DNA from: Dermacentor variabilis
Lineage: Eukaryota > Arthropoda > Arachnida > Ixodida > Ixodidae
DNA length: 64,000 nt
Assembly: GCF_050947875.1 (NCBI RefSeq)
Contig: NC_134574.1
Span: forward strand, 155,026,051-155,090,050
Direction of reading: 5' to 3'
Shown here piece after piece: positions 13,601-25,600 of the stretch. The notes below the pieces were generated by a model. It had not been told where the DNA came from. It made no database searches and saw only the letters and a list, made by a program, of their open reading frames with translations. Position 1 is the first letter of the stretch, and every line of letters starts with the position of its first letter. Made by a program: the position numbers and the translations under genes.

Positions 13601-16600
13601 TATTGCTGCTGTGTTCTTTAACGTCACTACCACGTGACATGTGCAAGGATTCACCTAATGGCTGAATGGGTGCACTGCCATATTTTTCTTTGCTAACGTC
13701 AGTGTCCTGTGTTTGCCTTGCAGGGCCAGTTAGGCCTTGTCGAGGGCATCGAGAGTGGCAGCAGCAAGGAGCAGGTGCCACCTCCGATGGCCAAGGTGAG
13801 CTGGCAGTGTGTGCGGGGGCTGTAATTATTTTTTCTGTGTTCAGTGTACAGGAAGTATTCCTTGGCAAAGAAGCCTCATTGACAATTACTCAAACAACTG
13901 TATGCCAAATATGCTTGGGTAACAACGCAAATGCAGGACGCAAGACAAAGTAACACACGACGAGGACGATGTCTGTCGTCGTGTGGATTTTTTTCCCCCT
14001 GTGTTGGTGTTGTTACCTAAGTGCCATGGCGATTTGCCAACTAGCCCAATCTGTCATGCTTCTACCCAGCAAAGAGTTTCGCTGCTGTGTTTAACATTTT
14101 GCTTGTCCTGATCAGCCTTGGGGCCAGCGTTAGGGTTGCAGAAAGTAGGTGCTGTGTGTGTGTGTCATTTAGTGCAACTTTGGAGGAGAGCTGTTTCAAC
14201 TCGGTATCGTTTTTCAAGTGTGCTTGAGTGGTTTCACTGTGAGGAACCCCAGCATGGAAGACATTCTGGTGAAATGCAGAATAACTACTTCTGGAAAATA
14301 GATTGTCAAAGCATACAGCTGTAAACTTGCACACTTGTGGCAAACTGCTCTATGCATTTTGCTCTGCCTGCGGCTCTTACTGGTTGAATGTGGTGTGAGG
14401 AAGAAGATTGGCATGCTGGAAAGCACCGTTACCATCGTGTGGCTCGCACCCAGTTCACTCTCTGGCTGCACCCTACCTGCTGGTGCTGTGTTTGTCGCTG
14501 CTGCTCTGCGACCCGAATAAACCCCCTTTACAGTTGCCAGAACATTGTTGAGTGAGCTTTTAATTCTCATTGGAAAAACTCTGCCTTGAGTCCATAAGTG
14601 CGTGCTGTCATGTTAGCAGAGCTGAGAGTGCTTGTCTCCTTCCAGGCGCTGCCGGAAGAAAGAGCAGATGGCGAGGATGACGGTATAGGTGAGTGCCACA
14701 TAAACCTGCAAGCCTAGCTGTTCTGTTACAGTGATGAGCATGCTTACATATTGTTTTCTATTAATTTGCTAGTCTTCCTGTGGCAGTCTGGGCACAACAA
14801 CATGGCTGTTGTGCTAAGCTTTGAAGCTTTTCACCTTATAAGAAATTTTGCAAAAGCCACTAAAGCAAAGGGTGACCTGTCAGGATCATATGAAAAAAAA
14901 AATTAACAAAAAATACATGCTACTAGACAGGACTAAACAAGGAGCACACAGATACGGCTCCTCCATGTTCTGCCTTGTCTGGTAGCATTTGTTTTTTAAT
15001 GTAGTGGCGAATCGACTAGACCGTCAGTCAATCCTTTCTGACAAGCTCATTGTTTTTATTACCAGACCTGGGCCAGATCAAGGCAACCTACGAGCCACTC
15101 ATCTTTGGAGGCTCGGATGCTGAAGAAGAAGAAGACGCAGCTGTGGTGCCAAGTGCGGGGCACACTGCGCCTGTGCCGCCAGAGTACCGCCCCCGTCTGG
15201 TGCAGGAAGCCTTCCAGCCTGGCTCTACACCCATCCACCTCCAGCACCGCTTCATGGTAAGGGTTGTTCCGGTGGTTCTGCAGAAAAGAAAAGAAAAGAA
15301 ACTGAGGGAGTGTCATGTGGCAGTCATGAAGTCTTGTCATAAAAAGTAAGGAGTAATTACGGAAAAAGCAACCAAGCACATGAGGGTAAACTGTTTTCTG
15401 TGTCGCCCCGTGCAGCTGCACTGGGTTCGTCGTCTGCTTCTCTGCTGTACCACTCGCGCGGCCGTTCGGCATTTGTAACATGCGCATAATTGTGCGCATG
15501 TTCTAGAGGTACTGTTGTCCTTACAGCGGAATCAGTGTTCTCAGGTGTCAAGACCGAAATCTAAAGGCATCAGATGTGGCGAGCAGAAAACGAGCAAGAC
15601 GAGCTGGAGAAAGCGGCCATAACTCTGGCAGCCAGCGGCACTCAAATCTCCCACAAACTGAGCCATGTATGGTGTGCTGTTCCCAGGATTCAGTGCGCAA
15701 CGTGCACATTTCCCATGATTCTTCTAGTGAGAGCGGGGAGAAAACAGCATCAGAGGACGTTGCCTTGCAAAGGCTAGCAACCTGATGTCACGCTCCTTCG
15801 TAAACTTCATTCTTCCTCCATGTTCTCAGCTGAGAAAATTGGCTCATACTTTTTTGGGGGGAAATCAGCGAGAAGACACGTCATTGATGTGTCATCTTCC
15901 TCCCGTGTTGCCAAATAAGTGTCTTCGATATCCTGGAAGGTTGTATCAGGCCTGTGTGCTGCTCTTGCCTGTGGAGGCTCTATGCTAGGTCAGGTCTCAG
16001 CTCTTCTCTCGATTTATATTAGTTTGTAATAATATCTCTGCATATTTCTTTATGCAAGCAGAAGCTGATTGAAGCTTCTTCGTTGATGCATTGCTGTAAC
16101 GTGACTCAAGGAACACGACTGGATCAAGAAAATGCAACACAGCAGTGTCTATTAATAAAGTTGAGAATGAAGAGCTTGAAGCACCAATAAGTGGTGTCAC
16201 ATCAGGCATGCGGCCATGTAAAATGTCGCCTATTGCACAGTCTCAGATGAATATATAAATTTTGCAACTCATATATACAGTCGACTTCTGTTAATTCGAC
16301 CCTGACAGGATCGACAAAGTTGATTGAATGATCCGCAGGTCGAATTAAACGAGACACAGAAAATATGCCGAAACACATAGCTGACTCACTTGGCAGTATT
16401 TGCCTGATTCTAACACGCCTCCCCAAAAGTAGAAAACTAACACAGAGATGGCAATAAAGTTTGTAAATAAAGTAGAAATATAACATGTACCCGATTTTTT
16501 AGCAAGAAAAAATCATGTGCCATTCCACTTTGTGAAGGCGGATGACCAGCGAAGCTGTTTTGCACACAACGCTGAGGTGACACAGAATGTTGAACAAAGG

Positions 16601-19600
16601 TGCGGACGCATTTATTGTCCTGATCAGTGGTTATCGTGACGATAGGTACGCGTACACATTTTCGTTCGGTAGGTCTATGCCTACCCAACGAAAAATTTGT
16701 CTGTCACATAAGATGATAAATGCCTCATACCCCCTTAAGCATGGCTCATACCCCTGTAAGCAAGCAGAAAGAAAAAAAAGTTATCTACCTGAGAGTCTAC
16801 TGATCCTGAAAATGGTGCCTATTGATAACTAATGTACTGAAAATGCATATATGAGACGTATAAGCTTTCGCATATAATGAAGGAATTTTGCATCAAATTT
16901 GGCAGTTGAGTTTTTGCACACACAGATTTCTTGACGGACACGAAAAATCCACTGAACCCTAGCCATAAACAGCTTCGCTGTAGAATGCGCAAGGGTCTAA
17001 TGTGTGTTGCACAATGGAGGCTGGTTTTCTAAAATCAGCTTCGCTGCACGGTTTTGTAAAGACTGTTTCACCGCAATACAATTGTGTTATGCGGCAAAGC
17101 ATTCGAACGCCGCGAAGGCGGTTTTGGTTTTGTGTCCGATTGCACCGTGCAAGCAATTTATGGCCGAATGTTTTTGAAAAACAGAAGGTGCGCATTAGAA
17201 TTGGATAAATACCATAACCAGACGTTGTGAGCTCGGCCTATTGCTTTAAAATATTCCTTAGGCAGGCCGAAAATAGGCATTTTCAATGGGAGATTGACAT
17301 GTGTTCAATACATTCACTATCTTACTATCTAGATCACTACTATCACTATCTCTATTTCGCTATCACTATCTAGATCACTACTATTACTATCTAGATTTGC
17401 CGAGACAGGCGCTGCCGCTAAGGAAATCGCTATTGGGGTCACCATTGGCGTCAGGCGTGTGCTTGCTGTTTGATCAAGTTCGAATTATCTGGCAAAGGCC
17501 AATTTTAAGATCAAAACAGCGAAAGTTTCGGCCCATAGAAATGCGTGGGGCCTGGCTGGGAGCTTCGGTTGGGATTGGATTAACAAAGAAAAATGAAATA
17601 AACGGAGTCAAATTAACGGAATTCTACTGTACATACCTTCTTGACTCATTTAGCCTAATGTATATGGCAGACCTCACGCTACAAATGGAGAAAAGGGCAC
17701 AACCATTCAAGCTGACCATTCTTGCTACCCTCCCTACTCTAGCTCCTGGGACATTACAACTTGCTTTGTCAGCATAGCAAGTGCAATCATAGCTGATATT
17801 GGGCTGCGTTTTTGTGTTGTTTTGAAGTTTCTGCCACCTACTTCACTGAAAAGTGCTGTTTGTAACAGAGAGTGTTGTGTGTGTGTATCAGCGCTAACGC
17901 CATTCAGATGACCACTCTCGTCACCTTTAGCGAAGGAGCCACCATATCCTTACTCTATTGATTACCATTGATTACTAAAAAAGAAAAAAACAGTATGTTT
18001 GCTATCTTTATAGTAGCAGTTATGGCCTGTGAAAAGTCTCCTTGCACGATTTAGCGTAAGGATATGATAGAGCTCCAAAGAAAAGTCCAGGTCAGTTTGT
18101 GCTTATGATGAGATTGTGTGGGTGCCAGGTGTGGAATTCCGTGGGCATGGTCCGGGCGCACAACACGGCCGAGGAGAGCAGCATTGATGTGGAGTTCCAC
18201 GACACCTCGGTGCACCATGCGCTACACCGCGGCAACCCCCAGGGCCACACTATGGCAGCACTCAGTGACCAGGCCCTCGTGTTGGCTGGGCCTCAGCAGC
18301 TGGAGTGCTTGCATCTAGGTTCCTGGGATGCCAACAAGGAGTGGGCTGTTGACACCCTCTCCGATGGCATCCAGGTGAGACCATTGATGGTGTGCTCTGG
18401 GAAGTGAATGTTTCCAAGACAAACGGTGCAGTGAACTTGTGTCTATTATTACATTGTGTGCTCACTTACAACTCGCCCCACCATAAGTGTCCTGTAAGAG
18501 AGTTGCAAGTGAGCACTCATCCAGTTGTCTCCCTTGTTTTTGTGCACTAAAATCTCGTTAATACACATTAATGGTTAAAACGTAGCCGTGATGAATCCTT
18601 GACCCAGTCTCCACAGACCTTATGTGTTGGCTGACTACGTTGTATTGGGTCATTGTATGCCTTTTGGTTAGTGCACAGCAGAATCAGTTTTTGTTGTGTA
18701 AAGGTTGAATATTCTGCCTCGACTAGCAGTGTGGCCGACTCCATGCTGTGCCGCAAATAGACCTTCGCCTTTTTTGGAAGTGCAGAGATCAGTCTAACAA
18801 TGATTTTGGCTTCGGTGTGAATGTAGTGATAAGCATCAGAAGTGCACCAAGGCGTGGTGGCGGCGGCGACAGGTGACTTATGACAGTATGACTTATCGCT
18901 GTGTTAGCGTTCTGTGTTAGCGTTCTTCGGATACTTAATGCACTTTGCGAAGGCTACGTAGCTATGTATCTATGTTTGTATCTAACCGTTTTTCCGCATA
19001 CCTGTGTCACTGGGTACACTGGGTACACTGGTAGAGTGGTTAGTGCATAGGGCTGCTGTGCTGAGGTGCTGTGCTGTTTGATGATGCGGAGCACTGAGTA
19101 TGTGCCATTTGGTCTGTGCTGGTCTTAAGTGAACCTCTTTGATACGAACTCAGGTCGCTGGGTAAGTCACAGTAGGTGTGTGCCGCTCTCCTATGAACGT
19201 CTTTGGTGCCAACTTCTGTATGTGCCTGTATGTATGTACCTTCTGTACCTGTACCTGTAGCTGTACCTGTATGGGTATGTGCCTTCTGTAACTGGGTATG
19301 CATTTTGGAGACCGTGCGCACGCTTCGTAGCACTGCTAGATGGTCCCGAGTGTGTTTAAGGAAGTGCAGAAGAGGTGTCCCGCTGCAGTACACACTTCAT
19401 ACATTATTAGTTTCGATGGTTGCAATATGTTGTGTTGCTATATCGATTCAGTGCCCATGCATTGAATCGATATGTCGACAGTCATTGCTAGAAAGGTTCT
19501 GCTGCAGTCTTTTTCACCGCTTTGGAACAAATGAAAAAAAAGAACTTAGTAGGGCATATTTTAGGTAGCATTTACGGTAGCATTTCATTTATTCTGTGTT

Positions 19601-22600
19601 AGTAGTGGTGGCGGCATGTCAAGAGACACAAATTTGTATTTGGTAGTTAGTGCATAGTACTGTTTAATGTGTAGTTATGCCGCGTTCCTGCCAGGTACAT
19701 ACTAACGAGGTTTCACTGTACTATTTCATGCTCATCTTTTCATATTCACGAATGTGTACCAACTCGCCCAACAACTTACTCTACTTGTGTCTATTATTCT
19801 TGCAGTGTAATGCTACATCATAACATGGAGAGATAGGAAGAATGCAGCTTCGTCTAGAGAACAGGTGTTAGATGAAGAAAGGAATGGGCAAGAGGTGGGA
19901 CACATGATGAGTGGGACAGATAACTGGTGCCCTACGTGAATAATATAGCTAAATGACAAGCTGCACAGTGTGATGTCAAAAAGGTGCTGTCTGCGTCTTT
20001 GCTGGCAGAAAAGATCTCTGTTCGGTGAAATGCACGCATGCTGCCAGTGGATCTGTTAGTACGCATAAGGCAATTGTGCTGACGTGAGCTTTTTTAATTA
20101 GATAATAGTAATACTTGGGCACAGGTCTTCATGTTGCATTTCTGGGACTGCTGTCCAAACAGCAGATGGAGAAGAAGTGTAGAGTAAATTTCTCTGCTCT
20201 TCCTGCCTATGCCACATTAATCAGGTGCTTTTTTATACGATATTCGTTGTAGTGCCTCCTTTCTTTTTCCACATGTGCGCCTCTGTATACCAGGAAGAGG
20301 GGACAGACATTAAGGACCAACAGCAGTGGAACTTTTACATTGAACAAGAAATTTTTGTAGTGTTAGTAGAGCTACAGAGAAGGCCCAAGGCTAAAATCTT
20401 GTGGAAATTGCAAAAGGGTTCCACCCCTGATGTTGTGCCTTCCATCAAGGGTGGCACACTGACTGACAGAAGTTTTTCGTTATGTCTACTGTGCTGGGTT
20501 TGGGCTGTACGCTGTAAACAGTTTGGTTAGTTATGGCCCCCAGCTCTGAAGGATGCTGCATCTTGCACAGGCAGTGGCGGTTGGTGATGACTGGGTTGCC
20601 GCATGCTGTAGCTCGGGTCTGGTGCGTCTCTGGACGTTGGGTGGCCTGCAGAAGGCCGTGTGGCGTGCACCAGGACCAGTGGTTGCACTTGTTGCTTCTG
20701 GCCGCTCGCTTGCCCTGATCTTCCACCAGGGGGCTGGTGAGCAGCTTTCACATCACATGACTTTATCTGGTGCTCTTGTTTCCAAGGAAAAAAAACCAAT
20801 GCCAAGGCTTAATCTAAAAGCTGCTATGTGGCAGCTTGGTGTGGTTCTTGCCCATCTTTTTGACAACGTACACAGGCATTCAAATGCGTACTGGTTTGGC
20901 GTGGCAGTCTGGTGAGAAACAAAGAAAACAATACGGACACACATCCATATAGTACAAATATATGCCAAAGATAAAAACATTTTTACCGTGATATACACAA
21001 TTATCTGGATTATCTTGCTAACATCCTTGTAACAATACAGGTAGTAATGCATGCATATATAGTCAAACCTTGATATAACGAATATAGATGTAATGAATCA
21101 TCGCATGTAACATATAAATCTAAGAATTGGTAAATTGTGCTTTACTTCAACAAGCACTATTCTGCTGCAAATACAAAACCAAAATGTGGGATCCGATACA
21201 TTATTGGTTACAGCAAATCACTTCTGCGGAAGCCCACAAGGTGGAGGAAAATACGTGAACAAAAATTGGCATCCACCCAAATTGTAGCATGAAACTACAT
21301 CCCGGGCCAGGACGAATTTTTCTTTAACTGCGAGGCACTCTTTCTGAGAAACCTGTGCAGGTTTCCTTTGTATTTTCATGCTATTATTCAGATGGGTGTC
21401 AATTCTTCCCTTTCATGTATTATACTCCACTCTGCGGGCTTCGACAGAATTGACTTACTATATTCAGTGTCCCAGTGCCTGGAGTTGTTGATTAATTCGC
21501 CCTTGCTTTGCAATTGGCTAGCCTCCTGCTGGTTAGCCCAGATGGTATAGTGACCACCCAGGAAAGCTGTTGGTCCTGGGTTCGTATCCCAGACCAGGAT
21601 GAATTTTTCTTCAACTACGAGGCTTTGTTTCTGAGAAATCCATACGGGTTTCCTTTGTTGTTTCGTGCTACAATTTGGGTGAATGTCAATTTTTTTTCCT
21701 TTTATTTTTGTTTATTGATTATAGCAAAGAAAATTTTTATTTGCATGTGGCTCAAATAATGGTGATGGTAAAAGTGTCAAATACTGTTTCTGACCGATTT
21801 TTCGGACCCATGCGATTACTTCGATTTATCCATGGCGCTGCGAGCTACCCCTAGAATAAATGTATAATGGCAACTGAAACTTAAGATGTCGCATGGTGTG
21901 CCGCTCAGTTTTCGGGACATGATTGGCTTGTATGATACTGAAAACATGGCAGCCGTGAGAACAGTTACCGCTATGTCAACTCTGTAACACTGTAACTTTG
22001 GTTGCCGATACCTTACAAAATGGCGCTGGTTAGGCCTCGCGGCCTAGGCCTAACTTCTTTCGACACAACCTTTCTGGCACAAAAAGGACCACATTACATG
22101 TGGTCTTCTTTGTGTCTGGAAGATCTATTGGCAAGAGCAATTCGAATGGCACATTTTGGACATTCATGTATATTTGGGCCAGCGGCTTGGCTTTATCGTC
22201 TGCAGGCTGCAAGCCAACAAGCTGATCCTGTGTAATCACACCATTTGCAAAGTTGCATATTAGCAATGCAGCAAAGTCCGCATATGTAATTTATTGTTCC
22301 CATGTCATGTATGGGTATGGCCGGCTGATAGGCCGTCAAATTTCAGAGGCTTTTTTGTTGTGCTGCCTGTCTTAATTTTGCAAAATGCCATGATGACCAT
22401 CCATTTATTTGAAACCTGTGATAGCTATTGTACATGGAGGCTACGGTGCATGTTTGCTACATGATTTGAATTAATAAACAGTGACAAGCATCTGTGGTAG
22501 TGATGCTATGTGCGTGTATGTGAGTGTGCAGGTGTCACAGCAGAGTGGCAGTCACTTGCCGTGGTGCAGTACAATGTGGGTGCTGGTGTTCTTGAGCCTC

Positions 22601-25600
22601 CTATCCCTGTGCCCCTGGCTGAGAGGCAGCGGCTTGCCTGGGCAGGGTGTGTATGACTGCAGTGTTGACAATCGCAACTTGGCTAACAGTTTTTAGATAG
22701 CTACTAGTGGTATATTAGTAGATAGATAGTTAGTATATTTCTGTCAGCCATTTGGGCATAGCGTAACAGAAGAAAGCTTCTCTAAATTAAAGGAAAAAAG
22801 TTCTCAGAAAATATTGTTTTCCAAAAATTTCTTTCGATAGTGTTTTGCTTCCGAAATTCACATACTGTAAAACGGCTATGGAGGGAACGTCATCCTACCA
22901 TAAAAAGCTACACTAGAATTTCGATACAGAGAACATGAATATAGTGAATTGTGGGACATAATCAAGTAAACTTAAAATGTTGTTGGCTATGCCTTTATTT
23001 CAGTGAGTATTCTGTTCCTGTAATGAAACAGAAAATGCGAAATTCAAGACAATATCAGCTACAGTAAAGTGAAGCAAGCATATTTGCTTGCTCTGCAGCT
23101 CGAAATATGTATTCTGATAGCAAAAGTTTTGAAAACTCAGCACGAGCAACTTGAACCAAATATTCTAGATGCTCGTGCATGTTCTGGCCAGTGGCTTGGC
23201 TTGGCTGGCCAGCGGCCAACAGGCCAACGTGCTTATTGCATATGACCACTCTGATTGCATATGTCGTCAAAATTCACAGAACACCCATTGCTGGCATCAC
23301 ACTTGCACTTCTTTTGCATAGACCCAATAGAAGTTTATTTTACACCGATGTTGGTATGTGTGCTTATAATGAATTCTATTGGATATAATGAAGATATTTT
23401 CCTGTCAGATGTAACTTAATTGTAATCGGGTTCGGCTATAAAACAAACAAGACTCAACTTTTTTCTTGCTGCTGTCAGGTTTAGTGACATTGCGTACCTT
23501 TTGTGTATTGGTTCCAGACTGCTAGTGCATATTCCAATATTGGTTTTGGGAAGGCCCTGTTGGGCAGCACTGTTATGTCCATTGTAGGTTTTCCCAGTGT
23601 CCTTAAATGCCTGTATTTTTTAATAATACCTCTGCCTTTTCTGAATGCAAGTCACATATTCATTCCATTGGTGATTAGATGTCATTCTCACCCTTAAATA
23701 TTTAAAGTACAGTAGACTTACGATACTTTGGCTCCGGATAATTCAATTTTATTTTTTTATTGATTCAGTCCCGACCGAAGGTCATGGTCGGCAATTATGC
23801 ATTTCTATGAGCCCGTACTTTTGTTATGTTGATCCTAAAATTGGCCTTCGTTGGACAATTTGAACTTGAGCAATCGGTAAGCAAGTGCCTGACCCCTATG
23901 GTGACTTGAATAGTGACCCGTTTACTTGCAGCGTCTGTCTCGGCAGAGCTTAGACGACAGGTAATGCATTGAACATGCGTCAAAAATCTCCCATCGAAAA
24001 CGCTTATTTTCGGCCTGCCCTAGGGGGATTTTCAAGCAATAGCCCTAGCTCGCAATGTCTGATTGCGGTGTTTACCCGATTCTAATGCCCCCCCCCCCCC
24101 CCCTCTTTTTTTTACCAGAGAGAATTCGGTCGAAAACTGCATTCACGGCTGTAATGTGGCAAAATTGGCGTTAGAAAACCAGTCGCCGCTGTGCAACACA
24201 TATTAGACTATTAGACCCTTGCCCATTTTCCATGCTAAAAAATCAAGTGCACGTTATATATCTATTTTGCTTCGGAGCTTTAATATTATCTCTGCTTTAG
24301 TTTTCTGCTTGGGTTCCACAGAAAACTGATGCACGTTTGATTCTGGGTGTGTTAGAATTGGGAAACAATTGCCTAATGAATCAGCAGTGTGTTTCGACAT
24401 CAGATAATTCGATCAGATAATTCAATCAGTTTCGTTGGTCCCGTCAGAATCAAAATAACAGAAGCCGACTTTATTGCCCAACTTTCAAACATTTACATAT
24501 AATGTGAGAAGTGAATGTTAATGAATTGGTTTCAGCGTGTTATGTGCATTGCTAGTGTTTTCTTATATGTAATGTTCCTCTTTATGCAAGTCACCATGCT
24601 CAAATATCATCCAAAGGATTTACTTAATGGTGCTTAACCACTTGGGCTGCAAATCCGATTGTAAAGTAAGCAGTTAACAAAAAAAAATGTGCTTTAATTG
24701 CTTTATTGTGAACTATGTTGTTACGCTCTATGGTAGCGTGGTGGCTATGATATTGTGCTGCTAAGATCGAGGTTGTGGGTTCGATCCCAGCCGTAGCAGT
24801 CGCATTCTTGATCGGCGCGAAATGCAAAAACACTTGGGTGCTTAAATTTTGGTACACAATACAAGTACTCACAATTCGTCCAGAGCCTTCCACTACGGTG
24901 TGCCACATAATCACCTTAAACGCATATCTTTAGCATGTAAAAGCCCCAGAAAAGAAAATTTCATAAATAATTTTAATTTTTTTTCATAAAAAGCAAGAGC
25001 AATAATGACGGAGAACAAGCACCATGCAGGATGCCCGATAGTATGGGCACGATGTTTTAGTTGACATCATCAGTTTCGACTTTATGGTGCTTAAATGTTA
25101 TCAGAAAATAATTCCAAGGGTAGTCCTCAATTTAAAAAGTAGCTTAGGACACACATTATAATGCATCTTTGAAATCAAGGAATTGGATCCTGACTACACC
25201 TGCCTAGAACTGCTGCAAGGTTTTGTACAGATTCAAGCAGCATGAAGACTTTTTAGTGAAAGCCATGTTGTTGGCTATCAGGGAAGTCGTTTTCTTTAAT
25301 ACAATTACCCAGGCAAGTGCTAAAACATGATGAGTTTTTGCACAAGCACTGAGCAAGGAGCGGGGCCAATGTACTCGGTGTCGTAATTGTTCTTTCATGT
25401 ATTCAATCACTTGGCCTATCTACACTATTAAAGCGAATTATTAAACGTCAAACATGAAGGTACCGTGTGCAGTAGTCAGTGTTCTCCTCACCGCATACAT
25501 GGGCACAACAAAATTTCCTCTTGTAAATTTCTGAAATCCATTCAAGGAGTTTGTTGATGCTTTGTGCGATTGCTAGGTTTGACATTGGATGTATGGCGTG

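Larger units (their letters stand above)
7687..13723. other. WDHD1 intron pair with one unlocated exon
   Basis: It contains a Ruka-like SINE piece, family B and family A elements and the solo LTR. One WDHD1 exon of about 70-80 bp should lie here by homology (human ICGLAWHPTCGRISYTDAE region) but could not be found by eye. The 166-codon frame at 7698-8198 has no recognisable domain. Confidence 0.5.
15257..18128. other. WDHD1 intron
   Basis: It contains family A copy 2; the rest is unremarkable. Confidence 0.65.
20737..22531. other. WDHD1 intron
   Basis: It contains a MITE end at 21058 and the two second-family SINE copies. Confidence 0.65.

Noticed and set aside
21531..21600. Possible functional tRNA gene
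   Set aside because: The B box is present, but the acceptor stem does not pair and a SINE body follows directly, so it is a SINE head.
24733..24800. Possible functional tRNA gene
   Set aside because: As above: the B box GGTTCGATCCC continues straight into a SINE body.
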